Shown here: piece by piece, positions 5,482-13,476 of the stretch
How the letters are laid out: each line of letters starts with the position of its first letter
How positions within the stretch are numbered: position 1 is the first letter of the stretch
From: Sphingomonadaceae bacterium
Lineage (GTDB): Bacteria; Pseudomonadota; Alphaproteobacteria; Sphingomonadales; Sphingomonadaceae
Direction: 5' to 3'
Assembly: GCA_016462305.1 (NCBI GenBank)
Contig: JAEMTM010000030.1
Location: 2,765-16,240, forward strand
DNA: 13,476 nt
Program-made: the position numbers and the translations under genes
The notes under the pieces: generated by a model
Seen by the model: only the letters and a program-made list of their open reading frames with translations
Told to the model about the DNA's origin: nothing
Databases searched by the model: none

Positions 5482-8440
5482 AGGCTCCGCCCCGCGTGCG
5501 TATGTGTTCAATGTACCTTTGGGCAATGACTTATGCGATGTAACCGCGCAATGGATATTGCAGTCGGCGGGCGCAGACCCGCTTGCGATCAGCAACAACA
5601 TACTCCTCCTGCCGAATAACCGCGCAATCAAGGCAATGACGGAGGCTTTTGTCCGGCAGGCTGCACCGGGTATGCTTTTGCCGCATATGGTTGCCGTGGG
5701 TGACATGCAATTGGACGAAGCCTTAGGACCAATGCTTGACCCCATAGAGGCAGGCAGCGCAATATGGCCCGCCATTGCTTCGTTTGAGCGGTTGATGCTG
5801 TTGGCGAAGCTCGTGCAGGAGCAGCAGCCCCGTGATGCCCCACTTTCGCCTGCGGAAGCGTTGCGACTTGCACGCAAATTGGCAGAATTGATTGATGCGC
5901 TTGAGGTTGATCTGGTCGATTTTTCGCAGATCGCAGACATTAAGATAGAGGCTGATTTGGCCGGACATTGGCAAAACGCGTATGCGCGGCTTTTGCAGAT
6001 ATTGCCGGCATATCGCGCCGCGTTAACCGCGCGCAAATTGATGGGGCCAGCCGAACGCCGGAACCATTTGCTTGCGGCTCTTGAGCAGCGTTTAGCGCAA
6101 AATATTGATACGCCTCCGGTCATAGCGGTGGGGATTACGACATCGGCAAAGGCTGTGGCCCGCTTGCTGCGCCGTGTCGCCCTTATGCCGAACGGGCACG
6201 TTATCTTACCGGGCGTTGACCTTAACCTGTCTGACGCACGTTGGGATGATCTATCGCCGTCCACCGACGATAACCCAGGCTTTGGCCGCCGTCATAATGT
6301 GGAGGTCCATCCGCAGTTTCATTTGAAGCATTTGCTGGACCTTATGGGCATCGACCGCAGCGAGATTGACATCCTCCCGACCGCCAGAACGGAGCCAGAA
6401 TCTGCTACGATTTCGGAGATATTCTGCCTGCCGGAACATAGCATATATTGGCAGGACCTGCCACCGCTGCGCAAAAGCCTTCCGCATGTCAAATGGTTGG
6501 AGGCAGAAGATAGCGCGCAAGAGGCGAAGGCAATCGCCGTGCGCATCAGGGGCGCGCTGGAGGTTGCCGGAAAGCGCGTCGCGCTCATTACGCCCGATCG
6601 CGAATTGGCGGTGCGGGTGGCTGGGCAGTTGCATAGATGGGGCATAGAAGTGGATGACAGCGCGGGCATACCCTTGCTGCAAACACCACCAGGCACGCTT
6701 GCATTGGCGCTGGTGGACGCCATCTGGAGCCGCTTTTCCGCGTCGAGCATATTGGCCATTGCCAAGCACCCTTTGGTGTTTGCGGGCACAGAAAGGCTCG
6801 CATGGTTGGACCATGTGCGGCAGCTTGATCTTGCATTGCGCGGCACCGCCAGCGGCATTGGCCTTTCGGCGATCACGCGACGGCTACAGACGGCGCACAA
6901 ACCAAATGAAGCGCTTATTGCTTGGTGGTCTGGCGTTGCGACGCAACTGGCACCGCTCGAACGGGCCGATGGTCAGGCATTTGAGGATGTTCTGGCATCG
7001 CTGCGCGATGTTGCAACGGCGCTTACCGATGGCGGTATTTGGCGTGGCGCAAGTGGCCGCGAACTGACGCAGAACTGGGAGGAGGTCACTTCGAGCGATC
7101 TGTCCACACTTGGCCGTGTCGATGCGACAGGCTTGGTTGCGACGTTCAAGGAAATTTTCTCCGGCGCGGTTGTTCGTCCCCCTTATGGCGGGCACCCGCG
7201 TGTCGCGATTTACGGCTTGTTGGAGGCGCGCCTACAGCAGGCAGACCATGTGATCTGCTCGGGCCTGAACGAAGGCACATGGCCGCAAATCGCGCAACCC
7301 GATCCTTGGTTGGCCCCCGCCATCCGGCGTCACCTGAAACTGCCGACATTGGATCGGAATATTGGCCTTTCGGCGCATGATTTGGCGACGGCACTGGGCG
7401 CACAAGAGATATTGTTGACTCGTGCGCGGCGGGATCGTGGCGGGCCAACGGTCGCGTCACGCTTTTTGTTGCGGATCAAGGCGCTGTTTGGGGCGGCGCT
7501 GACGGTTGATGATGCACATTTGGCGTGGGCAGACGCGCTGGATCGTCCTGCCGAAAAAGAACCGTTCGCCACGCGGCCATTGCCAATGCCGAGCGCGGAG
7601 CAGCGTTTGGTTTCCTTATCCGTTACCGATTTCGACCGGTTGAAGTCTGACCCTTATTCCTTTTACGCCAAGCGTATCTTGGGCCTTCCGGTGCTGGAAA
7701 AGGTCGATGCCGAACCCAGCTACGCTTGGCGCGGGAGCCTTGTGCACGACATATTGGAAAAATGGTTCACGCACGACAATTGCGCGGTCGATAAGCTCGT
7801 CGCCCGCGCCGATGCGTTGTTGGCGCAGGAGGCGAGCGACCCATTGCTGCGCACATTATGGCAACCGCGCATTGCCGCTGGTTTACGCTGGGTGGCCGAT
7901 GAAACCAAACGCTTGATGACCGAACAAGGGCGCGTCGTCGCGGTTGCCGAACAACCCGGCACCGTGCATATCAAAGGCATCGCCGTCAGGGGGCGGGTTG
8001 ACCGTATTGACCGCACTGCAGATGGCGACTTGGTCATCATCGACTATAAAACTGGTAAACCACCATCGCCCAAGCAAGTTAAGGCGGGCTTCGCGCTGCA
8101 ATTGGGCCTCATCGGTTACATGGCGGAGGAGCTCGCCATCAAAGGCGTGTCAGGCACAGCGAGCCATTTCGAATATTGGAGCCTTGCCAAAAGCAAGGAA
8201 GTTTTCGGCCATATCGTTGTTCCGACAAGCACACGTGCGGCCGATGAAAAACCTGAACGCGCAGACTTCGTCGCCTTTGCGGTTGAACAGGCCGAAGCTG
8301 CGATCAGCAAATGGATATTGGACAACACGCCCTTTACCGCAAAGCTGCACCCTGAATTTGCGCTCTATGGTGATTATGACCAATTGATGCGCTTGCAGGA
8401 ATGGAATGGGCGTCAGGCCATAATCGAGGACGCAACATGA
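5471..8440 (+). CDS. addB: Double-strand break repair nuclease subunit AddB (alphaproteobacterial type)
   Basis: AddB (989 residues) pairs with AddA to resect double-strand breaks before RecA loading. The N-terminal half has a helicase-like fold (LLLPNNRAIKAMTEAF near the start) but no Walker A GxGKT, as is usual for the alphaproteobacterial form. The C-terminal RecB-family nuclease is intact: RGSLVHDILEKW (H759), GRVDRID (D844), IDYKTG (D858, K860), then QLGLIGYM. Only four cysteines occur, in scattered positions, so the four-cysteine iron-sulfur staple of Bacillus-type AddB is not evident. ATG 5471 (MADKGSAPRAYVFNVPLG) was chosen over upstream in-frame codons because those lie deep within murU; it overlaps murU by 11 bases. 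The 3' end overlaps addA as ATGA, implying coupled, roughly equal synthesis of the two subunits. Confidence 0.95.
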   Translation: MADKGSAPRAYVFNVPLGNDLCDVTAQWILQSAGADPLAISNNILLLPNNRAIKAMTEAFVRQAAPGMLLPHMVAVGDMQLDEALGPMLDPIEAGSAIWPAIASFERLMLLAKLVQEQQPRDAPLSPAEALRLARKLAELIDALEVDLVDFSQIADIKIEADLAGHWQNAYARLLQILPAYRAALTARKLMGPAERRNHLLAALEQRLAQNIDTPPVIAVGITTSAKAVARLLRRVALMPNGHVILPGVDLNLSDARWDDLSPSTDDNPGFGRRHNVEVHPQFHLKHLLDLMGIDRSEIDILPTARTEPESATISEIFCLPEHSIYWQDLPPLRKSLPHVKWLEAEDSAQEAKAIAVRIRGALEVAGKRVALITPDRELAVRVAGQLHRWGIEVDDSAGIPLLQTPPGTLALALVDAIWSRFSASSILAIAKHPLVFAGTERLAWLDHVRQLDLALRGTASGIGLSAITRRLQTAHKPNEALIAWWSGVATQLAPLERADGQAFEDVLASLRDVATALTDGGIWRGASGRELTQNWEEVTSSDLSTLGRVDATGLVATFKEIFSGAVVRPPYGGHPRVAIYGLLEARLQQADHVICSGLNEGTWPQIAQPDPWLAPAIRRHLKLPTLDRNIGLSAHDLATALGAQEILLTRARRDRGGPTVASRFLLRIKALFGAALTVDDAHLAWADALDRPAEKEPFATRPLPMPSAEQRLVSLSVTDFDRLKSDPYSFYAKRILGLPVLEKVDAEPSYAWRGSLVHDILEKWFTHDNCAVDKLVARADALLAQEASDPLLRTLWQPRIAAGLRWVADETKRLMTEQGRVVAVAEQPGTVHIKGIAVRGRVDRIDRTADGDLVIIDYKTGKPPSPKQVKAGFALQLGLIGYMAEELAIKGVSGTASHFEYWSLAKSKEVFGHIVVPTSTRAADEKPERADFVAFAVEQAEAAISKWILDNTPFTAKLHPEFALYGDYDQLMRLQEWNGRQAIIEDAT

Positions 8441-11400
8441 GTGCGGAACCCAAAAAGCTGCACCCATTGATTCCTGCGCAAAGCAGCGCGGTTGTGCCGG
8501 ACGACAATATCTGGCTGAGCGCATCGGCTGGCACGGGTAAAACACAAGTGCTGACGGCGCGCGTCATCCGGCTGTTGCTGGAAAATGACGTCGAGCCTGA
8601 AAATTTGCTGTGCATTACCTTTACCAAGGCTGGCGCGTCCGAAATGGCGGACCGTATTAATCAGCTTTTGGCGACTTGGGTGCAGATGGACGATGGGTTA
8701 TTGTTCCATGACCTTGCGGCGATTAATGCCGATGCAGGCCCAGAGGCGCGCAAGAAAGCGCGGCAATTATTCGCAAAAGTGTTGGATGCGCCCGGCGGCG
8801 GGTTGCAGATTTTGACCATCCATAGCTTCTGCCAATCGCTTCTCGGCAGCTTTCCGGAAGAGGCTGGCCTCGTGCCTGGCTTTAAGCCGGTTGAGGGCCG
8901 CGAGCAGCAGGAATTGCTCGACGCGGCGCTCGCGAACTTGGTTTTGGATGCCGAAGTGCGCGGGGACGATAGGATCATCGCCAATTTGCAGGAATTGAGC
9001 CTGAACATGGGCGAGGAAGCAGCCCAGCGCTTCTTACATCGGACGGCGGCTGCGCCCGATGTGATGGCATCAATCCCCGATGATGCAGGGGCCGTGGTTT
9101 GGGCGCGGCGTTTGGCAGACGTTAGCTTTTCCGGTTCCGTGGAAGAAATGTTGACGGGCGAGTTTGCCGACGAAAAAATTCCGCGCGCGGACCTGCAATT
9201 CATCATCGACGCCAATCTTTCATGGTGCAAAAATAAAGCCGACAGCGTTGGTGGTAAACGCGCTGCGGCTATTCAGGATTGGTTGTCCCGGTCACCCACC
9301 GAACGTGCAAAGCAGATGACAGATATCCATCGTTGCTGGTCTACTGCTAAAGGCGAGCCGCAGGTTTCATCAAGGAACCGTACTCCAATTACTGACGCTT
9401 ATGCCGCGCAAGCGTTGGAGCTGTTCCAATGGACCAATGCGTTGATGGGGCAGGTGGCGCGCGCGCAATATGCCGATAGGCTGGCGCGGGCTTTGTTGGT
9501 GGGCAAGGAATTTGCGGCCCAATATGGCAAGGCGAAACACGCGCTTGGCGCGGTGGATTTTGACGACATGATCCGGCGCACGGCGGCGTTGCTTAAACAT
9601 GGTAAGATGGCGGATTGGGTCCGGTTTAAGCTAGATCGGCAGATTGACCATATTCTTGTCGACGAGGCGCAGGACACCAACGCCGCGCAGTGGGAGATTA
9701 TCGGTTCGCTCACGGGTGATTTTTACAGTGGCATGGGGGTGAAACCCGACAAGACGCGCACTTTATTCTCCGTCGGCGATTTCAAACAGGCCATTTACGG
9801 GTTCCAAGGGACCGCCCCCGAACGCTATGAAGCCGCAGGCCTATATTTTGCCGACCGTATCGGTAAATCGGGGTCGGATCTGAACCAGCTTACCCTGTCG
9901 CAAAGTTTCCGTTCGACCCCGCCAATTCTTGATTTCGTAAATGCCGTTATCGAAGAGGCTGGTCCCGAAAGTTTCGGCATAAAAGGTGAAATCGCCCCGC
10001 ATTATAGCGACAAACCGCATATCGGCATGGTCGAGTTGCTGGAACCCATATCCGCCAAACCCAATGGGCAGGATGACAGCAGCTCGGACGAAGAAGAGGA
10101 TTGGTTCAGCGACGAAAAACGCGCATTGGCCGAAAAACTGGCGGATCATGTCAAGGCGTTGATCGACGCAAAACCGTGGCTGGTCAGCAAAAATCGCCCC
10201 CTTGAACCCGGCGACATCCTGTTTCTATTGCGCAGCCGTGGCGACATGGCGTCGATGCTGGTGGCGCAATTGCATGATCGCAAAGTGCCCGTTGCAGGTA
10301 TCGACCGGCTTCGTTTGTTGCAGCCTTTGGTGGTGCAGGATTTGCTGGCCGCGATCAAATTTGTGCTGCAACCCAATGATGATCTTAGTCTGGCCTGCGT
10401 CTTGGTTTCCCCCATCATTGGTTGGTCGCAGGATAGGTTGCTGCAATATGGCTATGTCGGCGACCGCAAGGGCAGTCTGTGGCAGCATATTCGTGATCGG
10501 CCAGAGTTAACGGCGCAGATGGCTGCGCTGCGCGACATGCTGGCGATGGCCGATTTTACGACCGTCTATCATTTTCTTGAGCAAATCTTGTCCGGCCCCA
10601 TCGGCGCACGGCGTAAATTCATCGCACGGTTGGGCAGTGAGGTTTTGGTACCCATCGAAGAAATGCTGAACTCCGCGTTGCAATTTGAACAGCAACACAG
10701 CGGGGGCCTGCAAAAATTCATTGCATGGTTCGACCGTGGTGACACCGAAATCAAGCGTGAGGGCGACAGCAGCAGCAAGGAGGTCAGGATTATGACCGTC
10801 CATGGTGCAAAGGGCTTACAAGCGCCTGTGGTCATTTTGGCCGATGTCACATCTGACCCGACCAAGAAGCCGGACCAATCGGTCGAGCTGTTGATGGACG
10901 AGGGGCATCGCATACCGTTGTTACCCATTCGCAAGGCGGAACAATCGGGGCAGTTGCTGGAAACCGTTGAGTTGCAAAAAAAACGGGAACTGCAGGAGCA
11001 TAAACGCTTGCTCTACGTCGCGATTACGCGGGCCGAAGAGCGGCTGATCATGGCCGGGTCATTGGGCATCAGCCGCAAGGGAGAGCCGCCAGCCGAAAGC
11101 TGGTATGCGCTTGTGCAAAGGGGCATGTCGGCGCTTGGGTGCGATTGGGAGGATGATGTGCGCTGGGGCAGGGTGATGCGCCATATCGGGCTTCAGGGGG
11201 CTTGCCTAACGCCCGCAGGGGGCAGCAATACTGCCTCTGCGGCAACTGAGCCGCCTGTTACCACACCGCCTTGGCTTTTCGCGCCAGTGCCAGCGGAGCA
11301 ACGGCCACCGCGTCCTTTAGTCCCGTCGCGTCTGGATGATGACGATTATGGCGATGCGCCAGCCACTTCGGCGATGCGCAAGGCGGCGGCACGTGGCAAG

Positions 11401-11868
11401 CTCATCCACGCTGTGTTGGAACGCATCACCAACGACGTTTCGCTCCAAAAGGCGGAGCAATGGTTGGCTGCGCAGACCCCCGATCAAGACATTGACCCGG
11501 CACAGCTTATGGCAGAGGTTGGCGGTATCGTGAACGACGCGCAATGGGCGCCATTTTTTGGTCCCTCTGCCCGCGCCGAGGTGCCATTGGTCGCGGTGGT
11601 TGGCGAAACGGTAATCAATGGACGGATCGACAGGTTGCTGGTTGAACCAGGTCTGGTGCGGGCCATTGATTTCAAAACGGGTCGTCAGGTGCCGCAAGAT
11701 GAACGCGGCGTGCCAGCCGCACATTTGCGGCAAATGGCGCATTATCATGCCGCATTGCAGACGATTTTCCCGGCGTCGCGTGTAGAAGTGTCCTTGCTAT
11801 TCACTTATGCGCCGCGTTTCATCACGCTTTCCGACGCCATATTGGCACCTTATTACCCCGCCTCTTGA
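8437..11868 (+). CDS. addA: Double-strand break repair helicase-nuclease subunit AddA
   Basis: AddA (1143 residues) is the UvrD-like helicase and second nuclease of the AddAB complex. All superfamily-1 motifs are visible in order: Walker A SASAGTGKT (28-36, K35), Ia TFTKAGASEMADRI, TIHSFCQ, Walker B VDEAQD (D409, E410), III SVGDFKQAIYGFQ (445-457), IV LSQSFRS (to 493), V TVHGAKGLQ (H789) and VI LYVAITRAEER (R865). An acidic serine-rich stretch, DDSSSDEEED, lies near 545-555. A Pro-rich linker leads to the C-terminal nuclease: RGKLIHAVLE (H991), GRIDRLL (D1065), AIDFKTG (D1078, K1080). ATG 8437 has GAGGA (8426-8430) six bases upstream and overlaps the addB stop; an in-frame ATG at 8401 lies inside addB and is less likely. 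A run of eight A residues (10976-10983) sits between motifs V and VI. Confidence 0.96.
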   Translation: MSAEPKKLHPLIPAQSSAVVPDDNIWLSASAGTGKTQVLTARVIRLLLENDVEPENLLCITFTKAGASEMADRINQLLATWVQMDDGLLFHDLAAINADAGPEARKKARQLFAKVLDAPGGGLQILTIHSFCQSLLGSFPEEAGLVPGFKPVEGREQQELLDAALANLVLDAEVRGDDRIIANLQELSLNMGEEAAQRFLHRTAAAPDVMASIPDDAGAVVWARRLADVSFSGSVEEMLTGEFADEKIPRADLQFIIDANLSWCKNKADSVGGKRAAAIQDWLSRSPTERAKQMTDIHRCWSTAKGEPQVSSRNRTPITDAYAAQALELFQWTNALMGQVARAQYADRLARALLVGKEFAAQYGKAKHALGAVDFDDMIRRTAALLKHGKMADWVRFKLDRQIDHILVDEAQDTNAAQWEIIGSLTGDFYSGMGVKPDKTRTLFSVGDFKQAIYGFQGTAPERYEAAGLYFADRIGKSGSDLNQLTLSQSFRSTPPILDFVNAVIEEAGPESFGIKGEIAPHYSDKPHIGMVELLEPISAKPNGQDDSSSDEEEDWFSDEKRALAEKLADHVKALIDAKPWLVSKNRPLEPGDILFLLRSRGDMASMLVAQLHDRKVPVAGIDRLRLLQPLVVQDLLAAIKFVLQPNDDLSLACVLVSPIIGWSQDRLLQYGYVGDRKGSLWQHIRDRPELTAQMAALRDMLAMADFTTVYHFLEQILSGPIGARRKFIARLGSEVLVPIEEMLNSALQFEQQHSGGLQKFIAWFDRGDTEIKREGDSSSKEVRIMTVHGAKGLQAPVVILADVTSDPTKKPDQSVELLMDEGHRIPLLPIRKAEQSGQLLETVELQKKRELQEHKRLLYVAITRAEERLIMAGSLGISRKGEPPAESWYALVQRGMSALGCDWEDDVRWGRVMRHIGLQGACLTPAGGSNTASAATEPPVTTPPWLFAPVPAEQRPPRPLVPSRLDDDDYGDAPATSAMRKAAARGKLIHAVLERITNDVSLQKAEQWLAAQTPDQDIDPAQLMAEVGGIVNDAQWAPFFGPSARAEVPLVAVVGETVINGRIDRLLVEPGLVRAIDFKTGRQVPQDERGVPAAHLRQMAHYHAALQTIFPASRVEVSLLFTYAPRFITLSDAILAPYYPAS

Positions 11869-11898
11869 CGCTTCAAGCAAAACTATTGTGCATGGTGC

Positions 11899-11927
11899 TT
11901 GTCAGTCCTTGGCGGCGTGAATACATG
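11899..11927 (+). promoter_or_regulatory. Possible sigma-70-type promoter for trxA
   Basis: In the 81-base gap between addA and trxA, TTGTCA (11899-11904, one mismatch to TTGACA) is followed after 17 bases by TACATG (11922-11927), a poor -10. The spacing is right but the -10 matches only three of six positions. It may give trxA transcription independent of the repair operon. This is a weak pattern match. Confidence 0.25.
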
Positions 11928-11936
11928 GGGCATAAC

Positions 11937-11943
11937 AAAGGAG
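11937..11943 (+). promoter_or_regulatory. Strong Shine-Dalgarno of trxA
   Basis: AAAGGAG lies six bases before ATG 11950. It is the best ribosome binding site in the window. It settles the trxA start and rules out the in-frame TTG at 11899. It fits a highly expressed gene. Confidence 0.85.
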
Positions 11944-11949
11944 ATTATC

Positions 11950-12270
11950 ATGGCTACTAAATCCGTTGGCGACAATGACTTCGCCGCAACCGTGCTGGCA
12001 TCAGGCAAACCCGTATTGGTCGATTTCTGGGCCGAATGGTGCGGTCCATGCAAGATGATTGGCCCAAGCCTTGAAGAAATCAGTGAAGAATTGGCCGGAC
12101 AGGTCGAGATCGTGAAGCTGAACATTGATGACCATCCCGATACGCCCGCCAAATATGGCGTGCGCGGGATTCCGACGATGATCCTGTTCAAGGGCGGCGA
12201 AATTGCCGATACAAAGGTCGGCGCAGCGCCCAAGGCACAATTGAAAAGCTGGCTCGAAGCCGCGCTTTAG
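11950..12270 (+). CDS. trxA: Thioredoxin TrxA
   Basis: This cytosolic thiol-disulfide reductant is kept reduced by thioredoxin reductase and supplies electrons to, for example, ribonucleotide reductase and PAPS reductase. The 106 residues are standard. The active site WCGPC is at 30-34, within VDFWAEWCGPCKMIGP, with the buried aspartate D25 and the cis-proline loop GIPTMILFKGG (P75). The N-terminus (MATKSVGDNDFAATVL) has no signal peptide. It follows addA by 81 bases on the same strand, so it could be read through from the operon or from a weak promoter candidate in the gap. It converges with argJ, with ten bases between the stop codons. Identity is certain. Confidence 0.97.
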   Translation: MATKSVGDNDFAATVLASGKPVLVDFWAEWCGPCKMIGPSLEEISEELAGQVEIVKLNIDDHPDTPAKYGVRGIPTMILFKGGEIADTKVGAAPKAQLKSWLEAAL

Positions 12271-12284
12271 GGTCAGGCCCCTAA
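12267..12284. repeat. Small inverted repeat spanning the convergent trxA and argJ stop codons
   Basis: TTAGGG (12267-12272) and CCCTAA (12279-12284) form a perfect six-base dyad with a six-base loop. One arm contains the trxA TAG, the other the argJ TAG read on the minus strand. No T-run follows in either direction, so it is at best a weak bidirectional transcript-end structure. Confidence 0.4.
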
Positions 12285-13476
12285 CTGCGATAATCGGCGT
12301 TGATGCTGATGTAACCATGGGTCAGGTCGCACGTCCACACCGTGGCGTGCCCCGACCCAAGGCCCAGATCAATACCGATTTCTATGTCCTTTTGCTTGAG
12401 GTGACGTGCCACGGGCGCTTCGTCATAATCTGCAACCGCAAGGCCATTGTGTGCGACTAAAGTCGCGCCAAAGCGGATGGAAAGCGTGTCGCGGTTCGCA
12501 GGCTCGCCGGCTTTACCAACCGCCATAACGACGCGGCCCCAATTGGCATCCGCACCCGCAATCGCCGTTTTGACCAAGGGCGAATTGGCAACCGCCAGGC
12601 CCACGCGCCGCGCACTGTCATTGCTGACGGCCCCTGTGACCTGAATTTCAATAAACTTCTGCGCCCCTTCGCCATCACGCACCACCAGATGCGCCAATTG
12701 GCGACAGACATCGTTTAGCGCCGCCGCAAAGGCGTCGGCCCCGGCGTCATCAAATGAGGTTAGCTGCGCATTGCCTGCCTTGCCTGTGGCAAAGGCGAGC
12801 ACCGTGTCGCTGGTGGAGGTATCGCTGTCCACGGTAATGCAGCTAAAGCTCGATTGATTGGCGGCGGACAAAAGTTGCTGCAAAAACGCCGCGTCGACGG
12901 CGGCGTCGGTGAAGATATAACCCAACATCGTCGCCATGTCCGGCGCGATCATGCCTGAACCCTTGATAATGCCGACAATCTGCACCTTGCGGCCATCGAC
13001 CATCGCGCTGGCGGTTGCGCCCTTGGCAAAGGTGTCGGTGGTGCCGATGCCATGTGTGAGATCTTCCCAACTGCATATAGCGGCATCAAACACCGCCCGC
13101 AGCCCGGCCTGCGCCTTGTCGATGGGCAAAGGCACGCCAATGACGCCGGTTGAGGACACGAATATCTCCGTCACGTCGCAGTTCAAATGGGCCGCCACTT
13201 GGCCCGTAATCGCGTCCACCGCGTCTTTGCCCCGCTGCCCGGTGAAGGCGTTGCTATTGCCCGCGTTCACCACCAATGCACGCGCACGGCCATGCGGCAA
13301 ATGCGCACGGCACAGATCAACCTCGGCTGAACAGCACAGATTTTGCGTGGTTACCCCCGCAACCGTCGTGCCCGCATCAAACGTAACATAGCTCAGGTCA
13401 CAGCGGTCCCATTGCTTATACCCCGCCCGCGCAACACGCGGCGTCGCGCCCGCAATGTCGGGCATGATGGGAAAAG
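12281..13476 (-). CDS. argJ: Bifunctional glutamate N-acetyltransferase/amino-acid acetyltransferase ArgJ, partial
   Basis: ArgJ transfers acetyl from N-acetylornithine to glutamate, recycling the acetyl group in arginine biosynthesis; bifunctional forms also use acetyl-CoA. The precursor cleaves itself before the nucleophilic threonine. Counting from the methionine at 13465, KGSGMIAPDMATMLG is at 168-182, so the nucleophile is T179. SCITVDSDTSTSDT follows at about 208-221, and the ending HGYISINADYRS is the family C-terminus. Here VDSDTSTSDT replaces the VDGDTSTNDT version familiar from many bacteria. The frame stays open upstream of that methionine, reading FPIMPDIAG, which fits the family pattern FP-xxPDI. 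The true start is therefore probably beyond the right edge and the CDS is N-terminally incomplete. Whether it also uses acetyl-CoA cannot be read from sequence alone. Confidence 0.95.
   Translation of the reverse strand, partial: FPIMPDIAGATPRVARAGYKQWDRCDLSYVTFDAGTTVAGVTTQNLCCSAEVDLCRAHLPHGRARALVVNAGNSNAFTGQRGKDAVDAITGQVAAHLNCDVTEIFVSSTGVIGVPLPIDKAQAGLRAVFDAAICSWEDLTHGIGTTDTFAKGATASAMVDGRKVQIVGIIKGSGMIAPDMATMLGYIFTDAAVDAAFLQQLLSAANQSSFSCITVDSDTSTSDTVLAFATGKAGNAQLTSFDDAGADAFAAALNDVCRQLAHLVVRDGEGAQKFIEIQVTGAVSNDSARRVGLAVANSPLVKTAIAGADANWGRVVMAVGKAGEPANRDTLSIRFGATLVAHNGLAVADYDEAPVARHLKQKDIEIGIDLGLGSGHATVWTCDLTHGYISINADYRS

Noticed and set aside
5395..6264. Open frame of 289 codons on the minus strand opposite murU and addB
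   Set aside because: Low-complexity Ser/Arg/Ala-rich translation with no motif; it lies across two well-supported plus-strand genes.
11899..11949. TTG start adding 17 residues to thioredoxin
   Set aside because: ATG 11950 has a near-perfect Shine-Dalgarno and gives the standard 106-residue protein.
1..13476. Mobile element, prophage, defence island or CRISPR array
   Set aside because: No transposase, integrase, repeat-spacer pattern or compositional break was seen; all genes are housekeeping types in a compact arrangement.

Overview
The window looks like ordinary chromosomal backbone from an alphaproteobacterium, most likely a member of the Sphingomonadales. This rests on moderately high GC, on the style of the encoded proteins (a 464-residue alphaproteobacterial-type AhcY, AddAB instead of RecBCD) and on the gene order. 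No search was possible, so the taxon is inferred. I saw no mobile element, CRISPR array, tRNA or rRNA, and no stretch over 300 bases lacks a gene.

Layout: ahcY (75-1469, plus strand) is preceded by a short leader rich in inverted repeats. It ends at a strong intrinsic terminator (1495-1527). A run of plus-strand genes follows: a membrane-anchored multi-PAS protein (1590-3221), tsaE, amgK, murU, addB and addA. From tsaE onward every gene overlaps the next by 4-20 bases, so this is almost certainly one translationally coupled operon. trxA follows after 81 bases with its own good ribosome binding site. argJ lies on the minus strand, converges on trxA with 10 bases between the stop codons, and runs off the right edge without its first residues.

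The genes cover several housekeeping jobs. AhcY clears S-adenosylhomocysteine in the methyl cycle. TsaE serves tRNA t6A synthesis. AmgK and MurU form a peptidoglycan-recycling bypass that returns N-acetylmuramic acid to UDP-MurNAc. AddB and AddA form the double-strand-break helicase-nuclease. TrxA is a thioredoxin and ArgJ acts in arginine biosynthesis.

The most unusual feature is a broken sensor kinase. The PAS protein stops right after its last PAS domain. The following 130 bases still encode, in the same frame, the last ~35 residues of a histidine-kinase ATPase domain, whose stop codon overlaps the tsaE start. The dimerisation/phosphoacceptor domain and most of the ATPase domain are missing, which points to an internal deletion of a formerly complete sensor kinase. 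I found no convincing wholly new system; the remaining observations are modest.
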